The notes: generated by a model not told the origin, from the letters alone. A stretch of 64,000 nucleotides of DNA from Aliirhizobium smilacinae (GCF_006335145.1 NZ_VDMN01000007.1:124001-188000), one strand, 5' to 3'; counted from the stretch's first letter, positions 18,479 through 28,120 are shown. Made by a program: numbers and translations.

Positions 18479-19216
18479 TCACATAAGCTTGAGTATGCCT
18501 TGAGCGAGATAGACGGCCCCGACACCGGTAACGACCCAGCGGGTCCAGGCGCGGAAATTGGCATCCGTCATCTTCTGCAGGATACCGTTGCCGGCACGTG
18601 CGCCGAGAATGGCGATAGGTGCGGCAATCAGCACCGCGATAGCGTCTACCGACGGCAGTTGCGAGGCTGCATCCCAGTAGAAGGCAATCTTTGCCAGGTG
18701 TGACAACGTCTGGATCGATGCCTTGGTGGCAATGATCTTGCGGCGGTCCATCTGCGTGCGGATAAAGAAGATATCAACCGTCGGACCGGCAACGCCGACG
18801 CTGATCGTCATCGCGCCGGAAAGAAGCCCCGCCAGAAACGCGTGCGACGGACGCGAGGCATCAAGCTGCAGCCGATTGACCGGCAGCCAGACAAGGATCG
18901 GCATCAGGCCGACCCCGATCAGCACCACCATCAGGCTCGGCGTATAATTGGTCAGGAACAGGATGACGGCCGACAGTGCCACCCCGGAGCACAGGATGGA
19001 AAGGATCCTCCAGTCGATATAGGCCCGCGAAAACCAGGCGCGCGACCCGTTCGACACCATCTGGATGACGCCCTGGATTGCGATCGCGGTGCCGACGGGA
19101 TAGAGAAAGAGTAGCACCCAGAGGAGGATCAGGCCACCGGCCATGCCGAAAATGCCGGACAGAAGCGACGTCAGGAATACGGTGACGGCCATGCCGATGA
19201 AAATGATGAGGGACAC
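18479..19216 (-). CDS. TauE/SafE family sulfite-type exporter
   Basis: About 245 residues with seven to eight hydrophobic helices and the TauE/SafE repeats (LTSLLSGIFGMAGGLILL near the start, ISVGVAGPTVDIFF in the middle). Members export sulfite, sulfoacetate or other organosulfur anions. The start is uncertain: GTG 19216 starts just before the first helix, while ATG 19270 has a better ribosome-binding site (AGGA five bases upstream) and adds 18 residues. A second family member lies at 39384-40133. Confidence 0.87.
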   Translation of the reverse strand: MSLIIFIGMAVTVFLTSLLSGIFGMAGGLILLWVLLFLYPVGTAIAIQGVIQMVSNGSRAWFSRAYIDWRILSILCSGVALSAVILFLTNYTPSLMVVLIGVGLMPILVWLPVNRLQLDASRPSHAFLAGLLSGAMTISVGVAGPTVDIFFIRTQMDRRKIIATKASIQTLSHLAKIAFYWDAASQLPSVDAIAVLIAAPIAILGARAGNGILQKMTDANFRAWTRWVVTGVGAVYLAQGILKLM

Positions 19217-19337
19217 GCGGTAGGAACCTTGGAGATGCGATGAGAAAGCGAAAACGCCCACCACCCTCATTCCCGTCCTAGGGCTTGTTCCGGGGATTGG
19301 CACAGGAATGAGGGAGATTTTGGCACCCTCGCGGGCA

Positions 19338-19369
19338 AGAAACCACCCGCCGGAAAACCCGGCGGGTGG
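19338..19369 (-). terminator. acnA: terminator hairpin after acnA
   Basis: An 11-bp perfect stem, CCACCCGCCGG at 19343-19353 with CCGGCGGGTGG at 19359-19369, and a five-base loop. On the minus strand it lies 10 bp after the acnA stop and is followed by TTTCTTG. Confidence 0.85.
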
Positions 19370-19378
19370 CTGATGTCG

Positions 19379-22072
19379 TTAAGCCACGAGATCCCGCAGA
19401 ACCGTTTGCAAAATGCCGCCGTTGTTCATGTAGATGACCTCGTCGAGCGTATCGATGCGGCAGAGGATGTTGATTTCCTTCACCGTGCCGTCGCCATAGG
19501 TGATCTTGGCGGTTTTCCATTCGCGCGGCTTGATGTCGCCTTCGAGACCGAGGATCTCGACGACCTCGTCACCCTTGAGATCGAGCGAAGCCCAGGTCGT
19601 GCCTTCCTCGAAGACGAAGGGAACGACGCCCATGCCGACCAGGTTCGAGCGGTGGATACGCTCGAAGGACTGGGCGATGACGGCCTTGACGCCAAGCAGG
19701 TTGGTGCCCTTGGCAGCCCAGTCGCGCGACGAACCATTGCCGTATTCGACACCGGCGAAGATGACCAGAGGCACACCCTCTTCCTTGTACTTCATTGCCG
19801 CATCGTAGATCGACATCTCTTCCTTCGACGGATAGTGGATCGTGTAGCCACCTTCCTTGCCGTTCGGACCGAGCATGTGATTGCGAATGCGGATATTGGC
19901 GAACGTTCCGCGCATCATCACTTCATGGTTACCGCGACGCGTACCGTACTGGTTGAAGTCGGCAACGGCGACGCCGTTTTCCGTGAGGTAGGCACCGGCA
20001 GGCGATGCCGCCTTGATCGAACCGGCAGGGGAAATGTGGTCGGTAGTGATCTTGTCGCCGAAGAGACCGAGGACGCAGGCGCCCTTGATGTTCTTCAGGC
20101 CCGAACCGGTCTTGCCCATGCCGACGAAATAAGGAGGGTTCTGCACATAGGTCGACTTGTCGTCCCACGCATAGGTCTCGCCATCCGGGATCTGCACGGC
20201 CTGCCAGTTTTCATCGCCCTTGAACACATCCGCATACTTGCTCTCGAACAGTTCACGGGTGACGTATTTCTGGATGAACTCCTGCACTTCGGCAGAGGTC
20301 GGCCAGACGTCCTTGAGGAAGACCGGCTGGTCATCGCTGCCGATCCCGAGCGGTTCCGTCGTCAAATCCTTCTGCACCGTGCCAGCCAACGCATAAGCGA
20401 CGACGAGCGGCGGTGAAGCGAGATAATTGGCCTGGACGTCCGGCGAGATACGGCCTTCGAAATTACGGTTGCCCGACAGCACGCCCGAAACGATCAGGCC
20501 CTTGTCGTTGATCGTCTTGGAGATCGGCGCCGGCAACGGGCCGGAATTGCCGATACAGGTCGTGCAACCGAAACCGACGAGGTTGAAGCCGAGTGCATCG
20601 AGCGAATCCTGCAGGCCGGACTTGGCGAGATATTCGCCGACCACCTGGGACCCTGGTGCAAGCGAGGTCTTCACCCACGGAGCGGTTTTCAGACCCTTGG
20701 CGACTGCGTTGCGGGCAAGAAGGCCGGCAGCGATCAGCACGCTCGGGTTGGATGTGTTGGTGCAAGAGGTGATGGCGGCAATCGCCACGTCGCCATGGCC
20801 GAGATCGAAATCGGTGCCTTCGACCGCATAACGGTTATCGAGCTGGCCCGGCTTCTTGTAGTCGCTTTCCATCGAACCGGCGAAACCGGAAGCGATACCC
20901 TCGAGCGGAATGCGGCCTTCTGGTCGCTTCGGGCCGGCCATGGACGGCACGACGTCGCTCAAGTCGAGCTCCAGCGTGTCGGTGAACACGAGGTCGGCGC
21001 CATCGCTATCGCGCCACATGCCTTGAGCCTTGGAATAGGCTTCGACGAGCGCAATACGCTCCTTGGTGCGGCCGGACATGTTGAGATAGTTGACGGTTTC
21101 GGCATCGACGGGGAAAAAGCCGCAGGTCGCGCCGTATTCCGGGCCCATATTGCCGATCGTTGCGCGGTCGGCGACCGGCATATTGTCCATGCCCGGGCCA
21201 AAGAACTCGACGAATTTGGAAACGACGCCCTTCTTGCGCAGCATCTGCACGACGGTCAGCACCAGGTCGGTCGCGGTGACGCCTTCCTTCAGCTTGCCGG
21301 TCAGCTTGAAGCCGATGACTTCAGGCAGAAGCATCGAGACCGGCTGGCCGAGCATCGAGGCTTCCGCTTCGATACCGCCCACACCCCAGCCGAGCACGCC
21401 GAGACCGTTGATCATCGTAGTGTGCGAATCGGTGCCAACGCAGGTATCCGGATAGGCGGTTGTTTCGCCGTCTTCCTCGTTGGTCCACACCGTCTGGCCG
21501 AGATATTCGAAATTCACCTGATGACAGATGCCCGTGCCGGGCGGCACCACGCGAAAATTCTTGAACGCCTGCTGGCCCCATTTGAGGAAGCGGTAACGTT
21601 CGCCGTTGCGCTGGTATTCCAGCTCCACATTGCGGGCAAAGGCGGTCGGCGTGCCAAATTCGTCGACGATGACCGAGTGGTCGATGACGAGATCGACGGG
21701 CACCAGCGGATTGATCTTTTCAGGATCGCCGCCGAGCGCCTTGATACCGTCGCGCATCGCGGCAAGATCGACCACCGCCGGAACGCCGGTAAAATCCTGC
21801 ATCAGGACACGAGCAGGGCGATAGGCGATTTCAGCCTCGGTCAGGCCCTTGTTGTTGAGCCAGTCGGCAACAGACAGGATCTGTTCCTTGGTGACGGACT
21901 GTCCGTCTTCGAAGCGCAGCAGGTTTTCCAGCAGCACCTTCATCGAGAAGGGCAGCTTCGAAACCCCGGCGAGACCGTTCGCTTCGGCCTTCGGAAGGCT
22001 GTAATAGACATAGTCCTTACCACCTACGGTAAGGACGGAGCGACATTGAAAGCTGTCGATAGATTTGGTCAC
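19379..22072 (-). CDS. acnA: aconitate hydratase AcnA
   Basis: An aconitase of 897 residues, interconverting citrate and isocitrate in the TCA cycle with a 4Fe-4S cluster. The cluster ligands are seen in AITSCTNTSNPS and GFGCTTCIGNSGP. The family N-terminus is present after GTG 22072 (TKSIDSFQCRSVLTVGG), matching the usual 890-900 residue length. An ATG eight codons upstream is in frame but less likely. It is monocistronic, with a strong terminator, and divergent from ccmA across a 272-bp region that carries both promoters. Confidence 0.97.
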   Translation of the reverse strand: MTKSIDSFQCRSVLTVGGKDYVYYSLPKAEANGLAGVSKLPFSMKVLLENLLRFEDGQSVTKEQILSVADWLNNKGLTEAEIAYRPARVLMQDFTGVPAVVDLAAMRDGIKALGGDPEKINPLVPVDLVIDHSVIVDEFGTPTAFARNVELEYQRNGERYRFLKWGQQAFKNFRVVPPGTGICHQVNFEYLGQTVWTNEEDGETTAYPDTCVGTDSHTTMINGLGVLGWGVGGIEAEASMLGQPVSMLLPEVIGFKLTGKLKEGVTATDLVLTVVQMLRKKGVVSKFVEFFGPGMDNMPVADRATIGNMGPEYGATCGFFPVDAETVNYLNMSGRTKERIALVEAYSKAQGMWRDSDGADLVFTDTLELDLSDVVPSMAGPKRPEGRIPLEGIASGFAGSMESDYKKPGQLDNRYAVEGTDFDLGHGDVAIAAITSCTNTSNPSVLIAAGLLARNAVAKGLKTAPWVKTSLAPGSQVVGEYLAKSGLQDSLDALGFNLVGFGCTTCIGNSGPLPAPISKTINDKGLIVSGVLSGNRNFEGRISPDVQANYLASPPLVVAYALAGTVQKDLTTEPLGIGSDDQPVFLKDVWPTSAEVQEFIQKYVTRELFESKYADVFKGDENWQAVQIPDGETYAWDDKSTYVQNPPYFVGMGKTGSGLKNIKGACVLGLFGDKITTDHISPAGSIKAASPAGAYLTENGVAVADFNQYGTRRGNHEVMMRGTFANIRIRNHMLGPNGKEGGYTIHYPSKEEMSIYDAAMKYKEEGVPLVIFAGVEYGNGSSRDWAAKGTNLLGVKAVIAQSFERIHRSNLVGMGVVPFVFEEGTTWASLDLKGDEVVEILGLEGDIKPREWKTAKITYGDGTVKEINILCRIDTLDEVIYMNNGGILQTVLRDLVA

Positions 22073-22344
22073 GGAAAATAACCCCGCTGATATCAAGAGC
22101 CAACACGCGCGTGCGGACGCCTATGCACTTTAGAGATGCACTATAGGATGCGGGTGCGACCATTTCCGCTGTCCGCACGAGAAGATTTTTATCTTCAGGT
22201 CCGGCGCTGAGTGGAAATCACGCCGGCCGCTGGCGTGGTTGCTATGTATATAGATAGTTTCTAAGAACCTTCCAGACACTTTGTCGCAGCGGGCAAAAGA
22301 TTTTTTGCGGCTAGATGATTGAGAACTTAAACAAGGTTTCCGTG

Positions 22345-22989
22345 ATGCGGCTGACGGCCGAAAACTTGAGCGCCAGGCGCGGTGAAGACCTGATTTTCAA
22401 GGACATTTCCTTCACTCTCGGTGCCGGCGAAAGCCTCGTCCTGACCGGCCGCAACGGCTCCGGCAAATCAACGCTGCTGCGCACGGTGGCAGGATTGCTG
22501 CGTCCCGAGACCGGTCGGGTGGCGTGGACATCCGATGGCGCAGAGGCTGGAATGCGCGCCGCGGAAGCCTGTCATTATCTGGGTCACCGCAACGCGATGA
22601 AGGCCGAGTTGTCCGTCTCCGAGAACCTCGCTTTCTGGAAAGACTGCTTTGGCGACTTTTCTGGCGGACGCGGCATCTCGGTCGGCGAGGCAGCGGAATC
22701 CGTTGGCCTCGGCGGCATCACCCACCTGCCTTTCGGTTATCTTTCCGCCGGCCAGCAACGCCGCATGGCGTTTGCAAAACTCCTCGTCGCCTGGCGCCCG
22801 GTCTGGATACTGGATGAGCCCACCGCGGCGCTGGATGTAAATGCCGAAAGCGTCTTTACGACCTTGATAGAGAACCATCTCGCAGCCGGCGGCATCCTGC
22901 TTGCCGCCACGCACCAGCCTCTCGGACTGCAGAATGCGCAGGAACTGAAAATGACGGGGTTCGCAGGGGTGATGGAGAATGTGTGGTGA
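22345..22989 (+). CDS. ccmA: heme ABC exporter ATP-binding protein CcmA
   Basis: A 214-residue ATPase of the CcmAB complex, which drives release of holo-CcmE during cytochrome c maturation. Walker A is GRNGSGKST, the signature is YLSAGQQRRMAFAKLL and Walker B is WILDEPTAALD. The start at 22345 (MRLTAENLSARRG) is the family start; an ATG 10 codons upstream also exists. A 271-bp gap holding a large inverted repeat separates it from ccmB, whereas the downstream ccm genes are closely spaced. Confidence 0.95.
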   Translation: MRLTAENLSARRGEDLIFKDISFTLGAGESLVLTGRNGSGKSTLLRTVAGLLRPETGRVAWTSDGAEAGMRAAEACHYLGHRNAMKAELSVSENLAFWKDCFGDFSGGRGISVGEAAESVGLGGITHLPFGYLSAGQQRRMAFAKLLVAWRPVWILDEPTAALDVNAESVFTTLIENHLAAGGILLAATHQPLGLQNAQELKMTGFAGVMENVW

Positions 22990-23020
22990 TCAATCTCCCT
23001 TATCCGCTCGCCACTGCAGC

Positions 23021-23191
23021 CCCCCTCTGCCCTGCCGGGCATCTCCCCCACAAGGGGGGAGATCACAAGCCGACTGACCATCGCTTCTCCAAAAAACTTG
23101 CGCGCTGCAGAAAAGCCAATGTTGTTTGTGGAGCGTGCTCCCAGCCGATCTCCCCCCTTGTGGGGGAGATGCCCGGCAGGGCAGAGGGGGG
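23021..23191. repeat. palindromic repeat pair (inverted) between ccmA and ccmB
   Basis: Two near-identical 44-bp copies, 23021-23064 and 23147-23191, face each other across an 82-bp spacer. Each copy holds its own small palindrome (ATCTCCCCC-acaa-GGGGGAGAT), and together they can fold into a very long hairpin. The same unit occurs twice inside ftsY. It belongs to the abundant short palindromic repeats of rhizobial genomes. It interrupts an otherwise compact operon and could act as an mRNA-stability or attenuation element. Confidence 0.85.
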
Positions 23192-23260
23192 TAGCTCCAC
23201 TCACCAAGGCGGCAATTCTCCAAGCACGGCCAGTGCTTTGATCCGCAAAGGCCAGCCGCA

Positions 23261-23920
23261 ATGACCGCCCTCCTCCTCCGTGACCTGAAACTCTCGATCC
23301 GTTCCGGCGGCGGCGCATTGATCGGTGTGCTGTTCTTCATGACGGTCGTCGCCGTCATTCCCTTCGGCGTTGGCCCCGATCTCAATCTTCTGTCGCGCAT
23401 CGGCCCGGCGATCGTCTGGATCGGCGCGCTTTTATCCGCCCTGCTCGGCCTCGACCGGATGTTCCAGACCGATCGCGAGGATGGCTCTCTCGACCTGCTT
23501 TTGATGCAGGAACATCCGCTCGTCCTGACGGTACTGATCAAATGCCTGGCCCACTGGCTGGGCAACGGCCTGCCGCTGGTCATCGCCTCGCCGCTACTCG
23601 GTCTGTTCATGAATATGAGCGAAGTGGCGATCGGCGCGACCATGCTGACGCTGTTGGTCGGCACGCCGGCGCTCACATTCATCGGCGCGGTGGGTGCAGC
23701 CGTCGCCGTTGCCCTGCCGCGCGGCGGCCTGCTCGTCTCGATCCTTGTCCTGCCGCTGGCAATCCCGGTTCTGATCTTCGGAGTGAGCGCATCCTATGCG
23801 GCAGTCGAGGATCCCGCCCCCTTTATGCCGCCTTTTCTGATATTGGTGGCCATCACGATGTTTTTTGCGGTGATCGGTCCAATCGGCGCTGCGCTCGCTT
23901 TGCGAAACACGGCGGATTGA
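23261..23920 (+). CDS. ccmB: heme exporter protein CcmB
   Basis: A 219-residue integral membrane subunit with six hydrophobic helices, the partner of CcmA in the heme-handling ABC complex. The start ALLLRDLKLSIRSGGGALIG and the segment DREDGSLDLLLMQ are typical of CcmB. It follows the repeat region and precedes ccmC by 43 bp. Confidence 0.95.
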   Translation: MTALLLRDLKLSIRSGGGALIGVLFFMTVVAVIPFGVGPDLNLLSRIGPAIVWIGALLSALLGLDRMFQTDREDGSLDLLLMQEHPLVLTVLIKCLAHWLGNGLPLVIASPLLGLFMNMSEVAIGATMLTLLVGTPALTFIGAVGAAVAVALPRGGLLVSILVLPLAIPVLIFGVSASYAAVEDPAPFMPPFLILVAITMFFAVIGPIGAALALRNTAD

Positions 23921-23963
23921 TTAGAATCATTCTTGATCCCGCGCTATCCGGTTAGAAAGTACA

Positions 23964-24734
23964 ATGCCCGAAAGTCTCGCCATCACGAAATTCTCCGATC
24001 TGGCCAACCCGACGCGGTTTCTAGGCCTCGCGGCACGCATCCTGCCCTGGATGGCAGGTATTACCGCGATCCTGTTCGCGCTAGGGCTTTATCTGACCTT
24101 CTCCAGCGAAGGCGATTACCAGCAGGGCATGACGGTGCGCATCATGTATGTGCACGTACCTGCCGCCTGGCTGTCGATGATGTGTTATTCGGTCATGGCC
24201 GTATCGGCGATCGGCACGCTCGTCTGGCGCCATCCGCTGGCCGATGTGTCCCACAAGACAGCCGCCCCTATCGGCGCAGCCTTCACCCTGATCGCACTCG
24301 CCACCGGCTCGCTCTGGGGCAAGCCGATGTGGGGCACGTGGTGGGTCTGGGATGCCCGGCTGACCTCCGTCTTCGTGCTGTTCCTGATGTATCTCGGCCT
24401 GATCGCGCTCAACCGCGCCATGGACGATCCGGGCAAGGCCGCCCGCGTTTCCGCCGTGCTGATCCTCGTCGGCTTCGTCAACATTCCGATCATCAAGTTT
24501 TCGGTCGACTGGTGGAATACGCTGCACCAGCCGGCAAGTGTGATCCGCGTGGACGGCCCGACGATCGACAAGGAATTTCTCTGGCCGCTGCTGATCATGG
24601 CGATCGCCTTCACGCTTCTGTTTTTCACCCTGCATATCGCGGCGATGCGAAACGAGATCTGGCGCCGCCGCGTTTCCGCCCAGCGCCGTATGGCCGCCCG
24701 CATGGCCGGCCAGACCCCGGCAAAGGAGGCGTAA
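23964..24734 (+). CDS. ccmC: heme transporter CcmC
   Basis: A 256-residue membrane protein that presents heme to CcmE in the periplasm. The tryptophan-rich WWD motif (GKPMWGTWWVWDARLTS) and six helices with conserved histidines in YVHVPAAW and near residue 195 (TLHQPASV) are visible. It starts 43 bp after ccmB and ends one base before ccmD. Confidence 0.97.
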   Translation: MPESLAITKFSDLANPTRFLGLAARILPWMAGITAILFALGLYLTFSSEGDYQQGMTVRIMYVHVPAAWLSMMCYSVMAVSAIGTLVWRHPLADVSHKTAAPIGAAFTLIALATGSLWGKPMWGTWWVWDARLTSVFVLFLMYLGLIALNRAMDDPGKAARVSAVLILVGFVNIPIIKFSVDWWNTLHQPASVIRVDGPTIDKEFLWPLLIMAIAFTLLFFTLHIAAMRNEIWRRRVSAQRRMAARMAGQTPAKEA

Positions 24735-24735
24735 G

Positions 24736-24915
24736 ATGACCCACACCTTCTACATATCCGCCTCTTACATCGTTGCCGCCATTGTCATCCTCTGTCTGAT
24801 CGGCTGGGTCTGGCTCGACGGCCGCGCCCGCCAACGGGAACTGGCCGAACTCGAAGCCTCAGGCATTCGCCGCCGCTCGGCTCGCCCGGCCCCGACAGAC
24901 GGAGCAGCATTATGA
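24736..24915 (+). CDS. ccmD: heme exporter protein CcmD
   Basis: A 59-residue protein with one membrane helix near its N-terminus (SYIVAAIVILCLIGWVWLDG), then a basic cytoplasmic tail RARQRELAELEASGIRRRS. Size, topology and position between ccmC and ccmG identify CcmD, which supports holo-CcmE release from CcmABC. It begins one base after the ccmC stop with AAGGAGG upstream, and its stop overlaps the ccmG start (ATGA). Confidence 0.92.
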   Translation: MTHTFYISASYIVAAIVILCLIGWVWLDGRARQRELAELEASGIRRRSARPAPTDGAAL

Positions 24916-25523
24916 CAACCGAGACGGAGGACAAAAACCTCAAGCCTCAGCGCAATCGCACCCGTTATGCACTTGCTCTGATCCCGCTTCTGGTCTTCGC
25001 CGGTTTTGCCGCAATTGCCGGCAAGATGCTCTACGACCAGGACGTAAACGGGCTCGACGTTTCCGCTATTCCTTCCGCGCTGATCGGCAAGACGGCACCG
25101 TCGCTCGCATTGCCGCCGCTGGAAGGCTCGAACACGGCGGCTCTCACAAATACCGCCATCACCGGCAAGCTGACCCTGGTCAACGTCTTCGCATCATGGT
25201 GCGTACCGTGCCGGCAGGAACACCCGATCCTGAAGCAATTGGCAAACGATAGTCGGCTCAACATTGTCGGCATCAACTACAAGGACCGCAACGACAACGC
25301 CCTGCGTTTTCTCGGCGAACTGGGCAATCCGTTCAAGGCGATCGGTGTCGATCCGAACGGCAAGGCGGCGATCGACTGGGGTGTCTACGGCATTCCGGAA
25401 AGTTACCTCGTCGGCCCCGACGGCAAGATCCTCTACAAGAAGGTCGGACCCTTCGATGAGCGCAGCCTGACGCAGGACCTGCTGCCCGCGATCGCAAAAG
25501 CCTCGGCCGCAGCCAAAAGCTGA
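24912..25523 (+). CDS. ccmG: thiol:disulfide interchange protein CcmG/DsbE
   Basis: A 203-residue membrane-anchored periplasmic thioredoxin. One N-terminal helix (residues 17-38) is followed by a thioredoxin domain with the active site SWCVPCRQEHP and the cis-Pro region YGIPESYLVGPDGK. It keeps apocytochrome c cysteines reduced for heme attachment. It is the last gene of the ccm cluster here; ccmE, ccmF and ccmH are not in the window. Confidence 0.95.
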   Translation: MTTETEDKNLKPQRNRTRYALALIPLLVFAGFAAIAGKMLYDQDVNGLDVSAIPSALIGKTAPSLALPPLEGSNTAALTNTAITGKLTLVNVFASWCVPCRQEHPILKQLANDSRLNIVGINYKDRNDNALRFLGELGNPFKAIGVDPNGKAAIDWGVYGIPESYLVGPDGKILYKKVGPFDERSLTQDLLPAIAKASAAAKS

Positions 25524-25535
25524 ACAAGCTCAAAT

Positions 25536-26741
25536 TTACGAGACGATCCTGAGCGGCGGCGGACCTTCGGGCGGGCGCTGCCCCTCGGTTACCACCCTGT
25601 TGCGACCCGCATTCTTCGCCACATAAAGACAGGCATCCGCCCGCGAAATGGCATCATGAACGGAATGATCGCCGGGCGCGCTGGCGGAGACGCCAAAGCT
25701 TGCGGTGATCGTCGCATCGATTCCGTGATCCTGCCAATTCATGGCGGCAAAACCGAGCCTTGCCTTCTCGACCATCTCCGCCGCTTCCGCTTGGCCGACA
25801 CCCGGCAGAAAACCGACGAACTCCTCCCCGCCAAAGCGGGCGATCGCTACGCTTTTGAGATTTGCCCTCAGGATCTGCGCAAATCCGATAATGACATGGT
25901 CACCGGCCGCATGGCCGAACCGGTCATTGACCTGTTTGAAGTGATCGATATCCCCGACGATAACGGCACCCGCTGGAAAAGCTCCGCCCCTTGCCTGCGG
26001 CAGGGCCTGCTCGAAACCACGCCGGTTGAACAGCCCGGTCAGCGGATCGCGCGCCGCCGCGTCGCGATGCCCCGTCACCACATCGGAGACGACCGACCCC
26101 AGCACGGAGAGTGCCATGATAAAGCCGACGATACTTGCCGCCATCTGCATCAGGAAGGCGTAGTCGGACGACAGGAACTGGTCTAGCGATTCAAAGCTGT
26201 CTGCAGACGTGGAAAGCAGAAGAACTGTCACCCGTATGGCCGTTTCCAGCACCACCATCGACGCCATGGCCACAAGCATGCGGTCGATAGCCGATCGGGC
26301 AAACCTCCAGCCAGAAACGACAGCGATGCCAAGCAGCACCGCCAGTGACGAATCGCCAACCGCAAGCTGCGATCGCAGATCCTCCCGGACGACGATCAGC
26401 CAGCAGACGACGGCGAAGGCTGCCAGCGTGAACAGAAGTCTCGGCAGCAACAGCGTCGGTCGCCTGAACCGGACAAGCATGGCGTGGCCGTAAAGGAAAA
26501 AGGCAACGTAGAAGAACACGTTGGAAAGCACGGCCTGTACGGGCAATGGCAGCGCATAGGCGACGATCGGAAAAGCGAAGCCGAGCGCCGCCGAAATGTA
26601 ACCCAGCCCCCAATAACGCGCGGAGCCATCGGACCATCGGTCGACAATCAGGAAAATCGTGCCGAAGACCAGAAAAATGAATGGTAAAAGATAGGCAAAA
26701 TTATCGGTCTGTTCCATCTGACCCTGCGCAGACGCCGTCAT
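25536..26741 (-). CDS. membrane diguanylate cyclase (GGDEF)
   Basis: A 401-residue protein with about seven predicted membrane helices in residues 16-220 and a GGDEF domain from about 225 to 390. The active-site motif is GGEEF (304-308), an active variant that makes cyclic di-GMP from two GTP. The RxxD inhibitory site normally just upstream is replaced by KSVA, so product inhibition may be absent. The sensory membrane part does not match a named domain I can recognise. It is convergent with ccmG, 12 bp away. Confidence 0.9.
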   Translation of the reverse strand: MTASAQGQMEQTDNFAYLLPFIFLVFGTIFLIVDRWSDGSARYWGLGYISAALGFAFPIVAYALPLPVQAVLSNVFFYVAFFLYGHAMLVRFRRPTLLLPRLLFTLAAFAVVCWLIVVREDLRSQLAVGDSSLAVLLGIAVVSGWRFARSAIDRMLVAMASMVVLETAIRVTVLLLSTSADSFESLDQFLSSDYAFLMQMAASIVGFIMALSVLGSVVSDVVTGHRDAAARDPLTGLFNRRGFEQALPQARGGAFPAGAVIVGDIDHFKQVNDRFGHAAGDHVIIGFAQILRANLKSVAIARFGGEEFVGFLPGVGQAEAAEMVEKARLGFAAMNWQDHGIDATITASFGVSASAPGDHSVHDAISRADACLYVAKNAGRNRVVTEGQRPPEGPPPLRIVS

Positions 26742-26829
26742 GCGTCCTGTCGGTAATGGAAAAAGCCGTAGGCTCAGAACGTTAACAATTCAACGCCGGA
26801 AAGATACCAAAAGATGCCTCTGCACAGGT

Positions 26830-27417
26830 TCAACCGATGGCTCCCTGCCACACCTTGATCGCCTCGACAGGCCAGACAAGCATTAGCACGTTGAGCGTAA
26901 GATTGTCGCGGATCAGCCAGCCGGTAAAAAGCTCGAAGACGATCGCGATCGAAACCGTCAGCCAGACCGGCGCGCGAGCCGCGAACAGAAACCCGAGCGC
27001 CATGAACACCGTGTCCATAGCCGAATTGAGAATGCTGTCGCCCGAATAACCGAGCGCCATGGTGGCGTTGCGGTAACGGTCGATGATGAGAGATGAGTTT
27101 TCCGCGATCTCCCAGGCAGCTTCGATGAAAACCGCCAGCGCCAAGCGTTCGGATTTCGACGCACGACGCAGGACCAGCCAGCCGAAACCGTAAAACAGAA
27201 AGCCGTGAATGATGTGGGACGGCGTGTACCAGTCAGCCAGATGCTGCGAGTTTCCGGGCGAATTTACGCCCGGTTCGAACAGCTTGATGTAACCGCATTC
27301 GCAGATCGGAACGCGCCCCATGACATAAAGGATTGTGATCTGCAGCAGGAACAGCACAAGCGCCGCGAGCAGCCAGCGCTTCGACGACAGGCTGTGCTCC
27401 GGCTCCATATCCCTCAC
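26830..27417 (-). CDS. DUF2585 family membrane protein (UPF0314)
   Basis: A 195-residue membrane protein with about four to five helices. The sequence MGRVPICECGYIKLF with ENSSLIIDRYRNATM is diagnostic of UPF0314/DUF2585, an alphaproteobacterial family of unknown function. The GTG at 27417 overlaps the yciB stop (GTGA); an ATG three codons later (27408) is an alternative. Its location at the end of a ftsY-yciB unit suggests an envelope or division link, which is only contextual. Confidence 0.88.
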   Translation of the reverse strand: MRDMEPEHSLSSKRWLLAALVLFLLQITILYVMGRVPICECGYIKLFEPGVNSPGNSQHLADWYTPSHIIHGFLFYGFGWLVLRRASKSERLALAVFIEAAWEIAENSSLIIDRYRNATMALGYSGDSILNSAMDTVFMALGFLFAARAPVWLTVSIAIVFELFTGWLIRDNLTLNVLMLVWPVEAIKVWQGAIG

Positions 27418-28067
27418 TTGTCGGCGTCCGCCGTGGAAACGTCCTGAACGGTATGGCGCATGATCAGCGGCATCTGGGCGAGCGTGAAGAGGATGGTGAT
27501 CGGCATCGTGCCCCAGACCTTGAAATTGACCCAGGCTTCGTCAGAGAAATTGCGCCAGACGAATTCGTTGAGGACAGCAAGGAACAGGAAGAAGATACCC
27601 CAGCGCAATGTCAGCTTCCTCCAACCTTCCGCATCGAGGTTGAACGCCGCGTTGAAGACATAACCAAGCAGCGACTTGCCGAAGAACAGACCGCCCAGCA
27701 GCACGACGCCGAACAAAGTGTTGACGATGGTCGGCTTCATCTTGATGAACGTGTCGTCCTGCAGCCAGATCGACAGCGATCCGAACACCAGAACCACGAC
27801 GCCCGACACGAAGGGCATGACCGGCAGGTGCTTGAAGACGATTTTCGAAATGACCAGCGAGATCACGGTGGCAACCATGAACAGCGCGGTTGCGACCAGC
27901 AGAGGCCCACCGATCGTTGCAAGTACCGGGAATTTTCCCACCAGCCATTCGCCGCGCAGGTTGCCGAAGAAGAAGACCATCAGAGGGCCGAGTTCCAGCG
28001 CCATTTTCAGGCCCGGTTTCTGCTTCTCTTCCTTGGTCGGCTTGATATCGCTTTCGATCGTCTGCAT
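27414..28067 (-). CDS. yciB: septation protein A (IspZ/YciB family)
   Basis: About 217 residues with five to six membrane helices, matching the intracellular septation protein A family (LALELGPLMVFFF-type start, then PTIVNTLFGVVLLGGLFFGK). Members affect septation and envelope integrity in several Gram-negatives. The ATG at 28067 gives the family length; the frame continues to an ATG at 28121 overlapping the ftsY stop, which is also possible if translation is coupled. It sits between ftsY and the DUF2585 gene. Confidence 0.88.
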   Translation of the reverse strand: MQTIESDIKPTKEEKQKPGLKMALELGPLMVFFFGNLRGEWLVGKFPVLATIGGPLLVATALFMVATVISLVISKIVFKHLPVMPFVSGVVVLVFGSLSIWLQDDTFIKMKPTIVNTLFGVVLLGGLFFGKSLLGYVFNAAFNLDAEGWRKLTLRWGIFFLFLAVLNEFVWRNFSDEAWVNFKVWGTMPITILFTLAQMPLIMRHTVQDVSTADADK

Positions 28068-28120
28068 GGGACCCAACTTAGAACTATGGTTGCGCGGAGC
28101 AAAATCGTTTTTCTGTGTCA

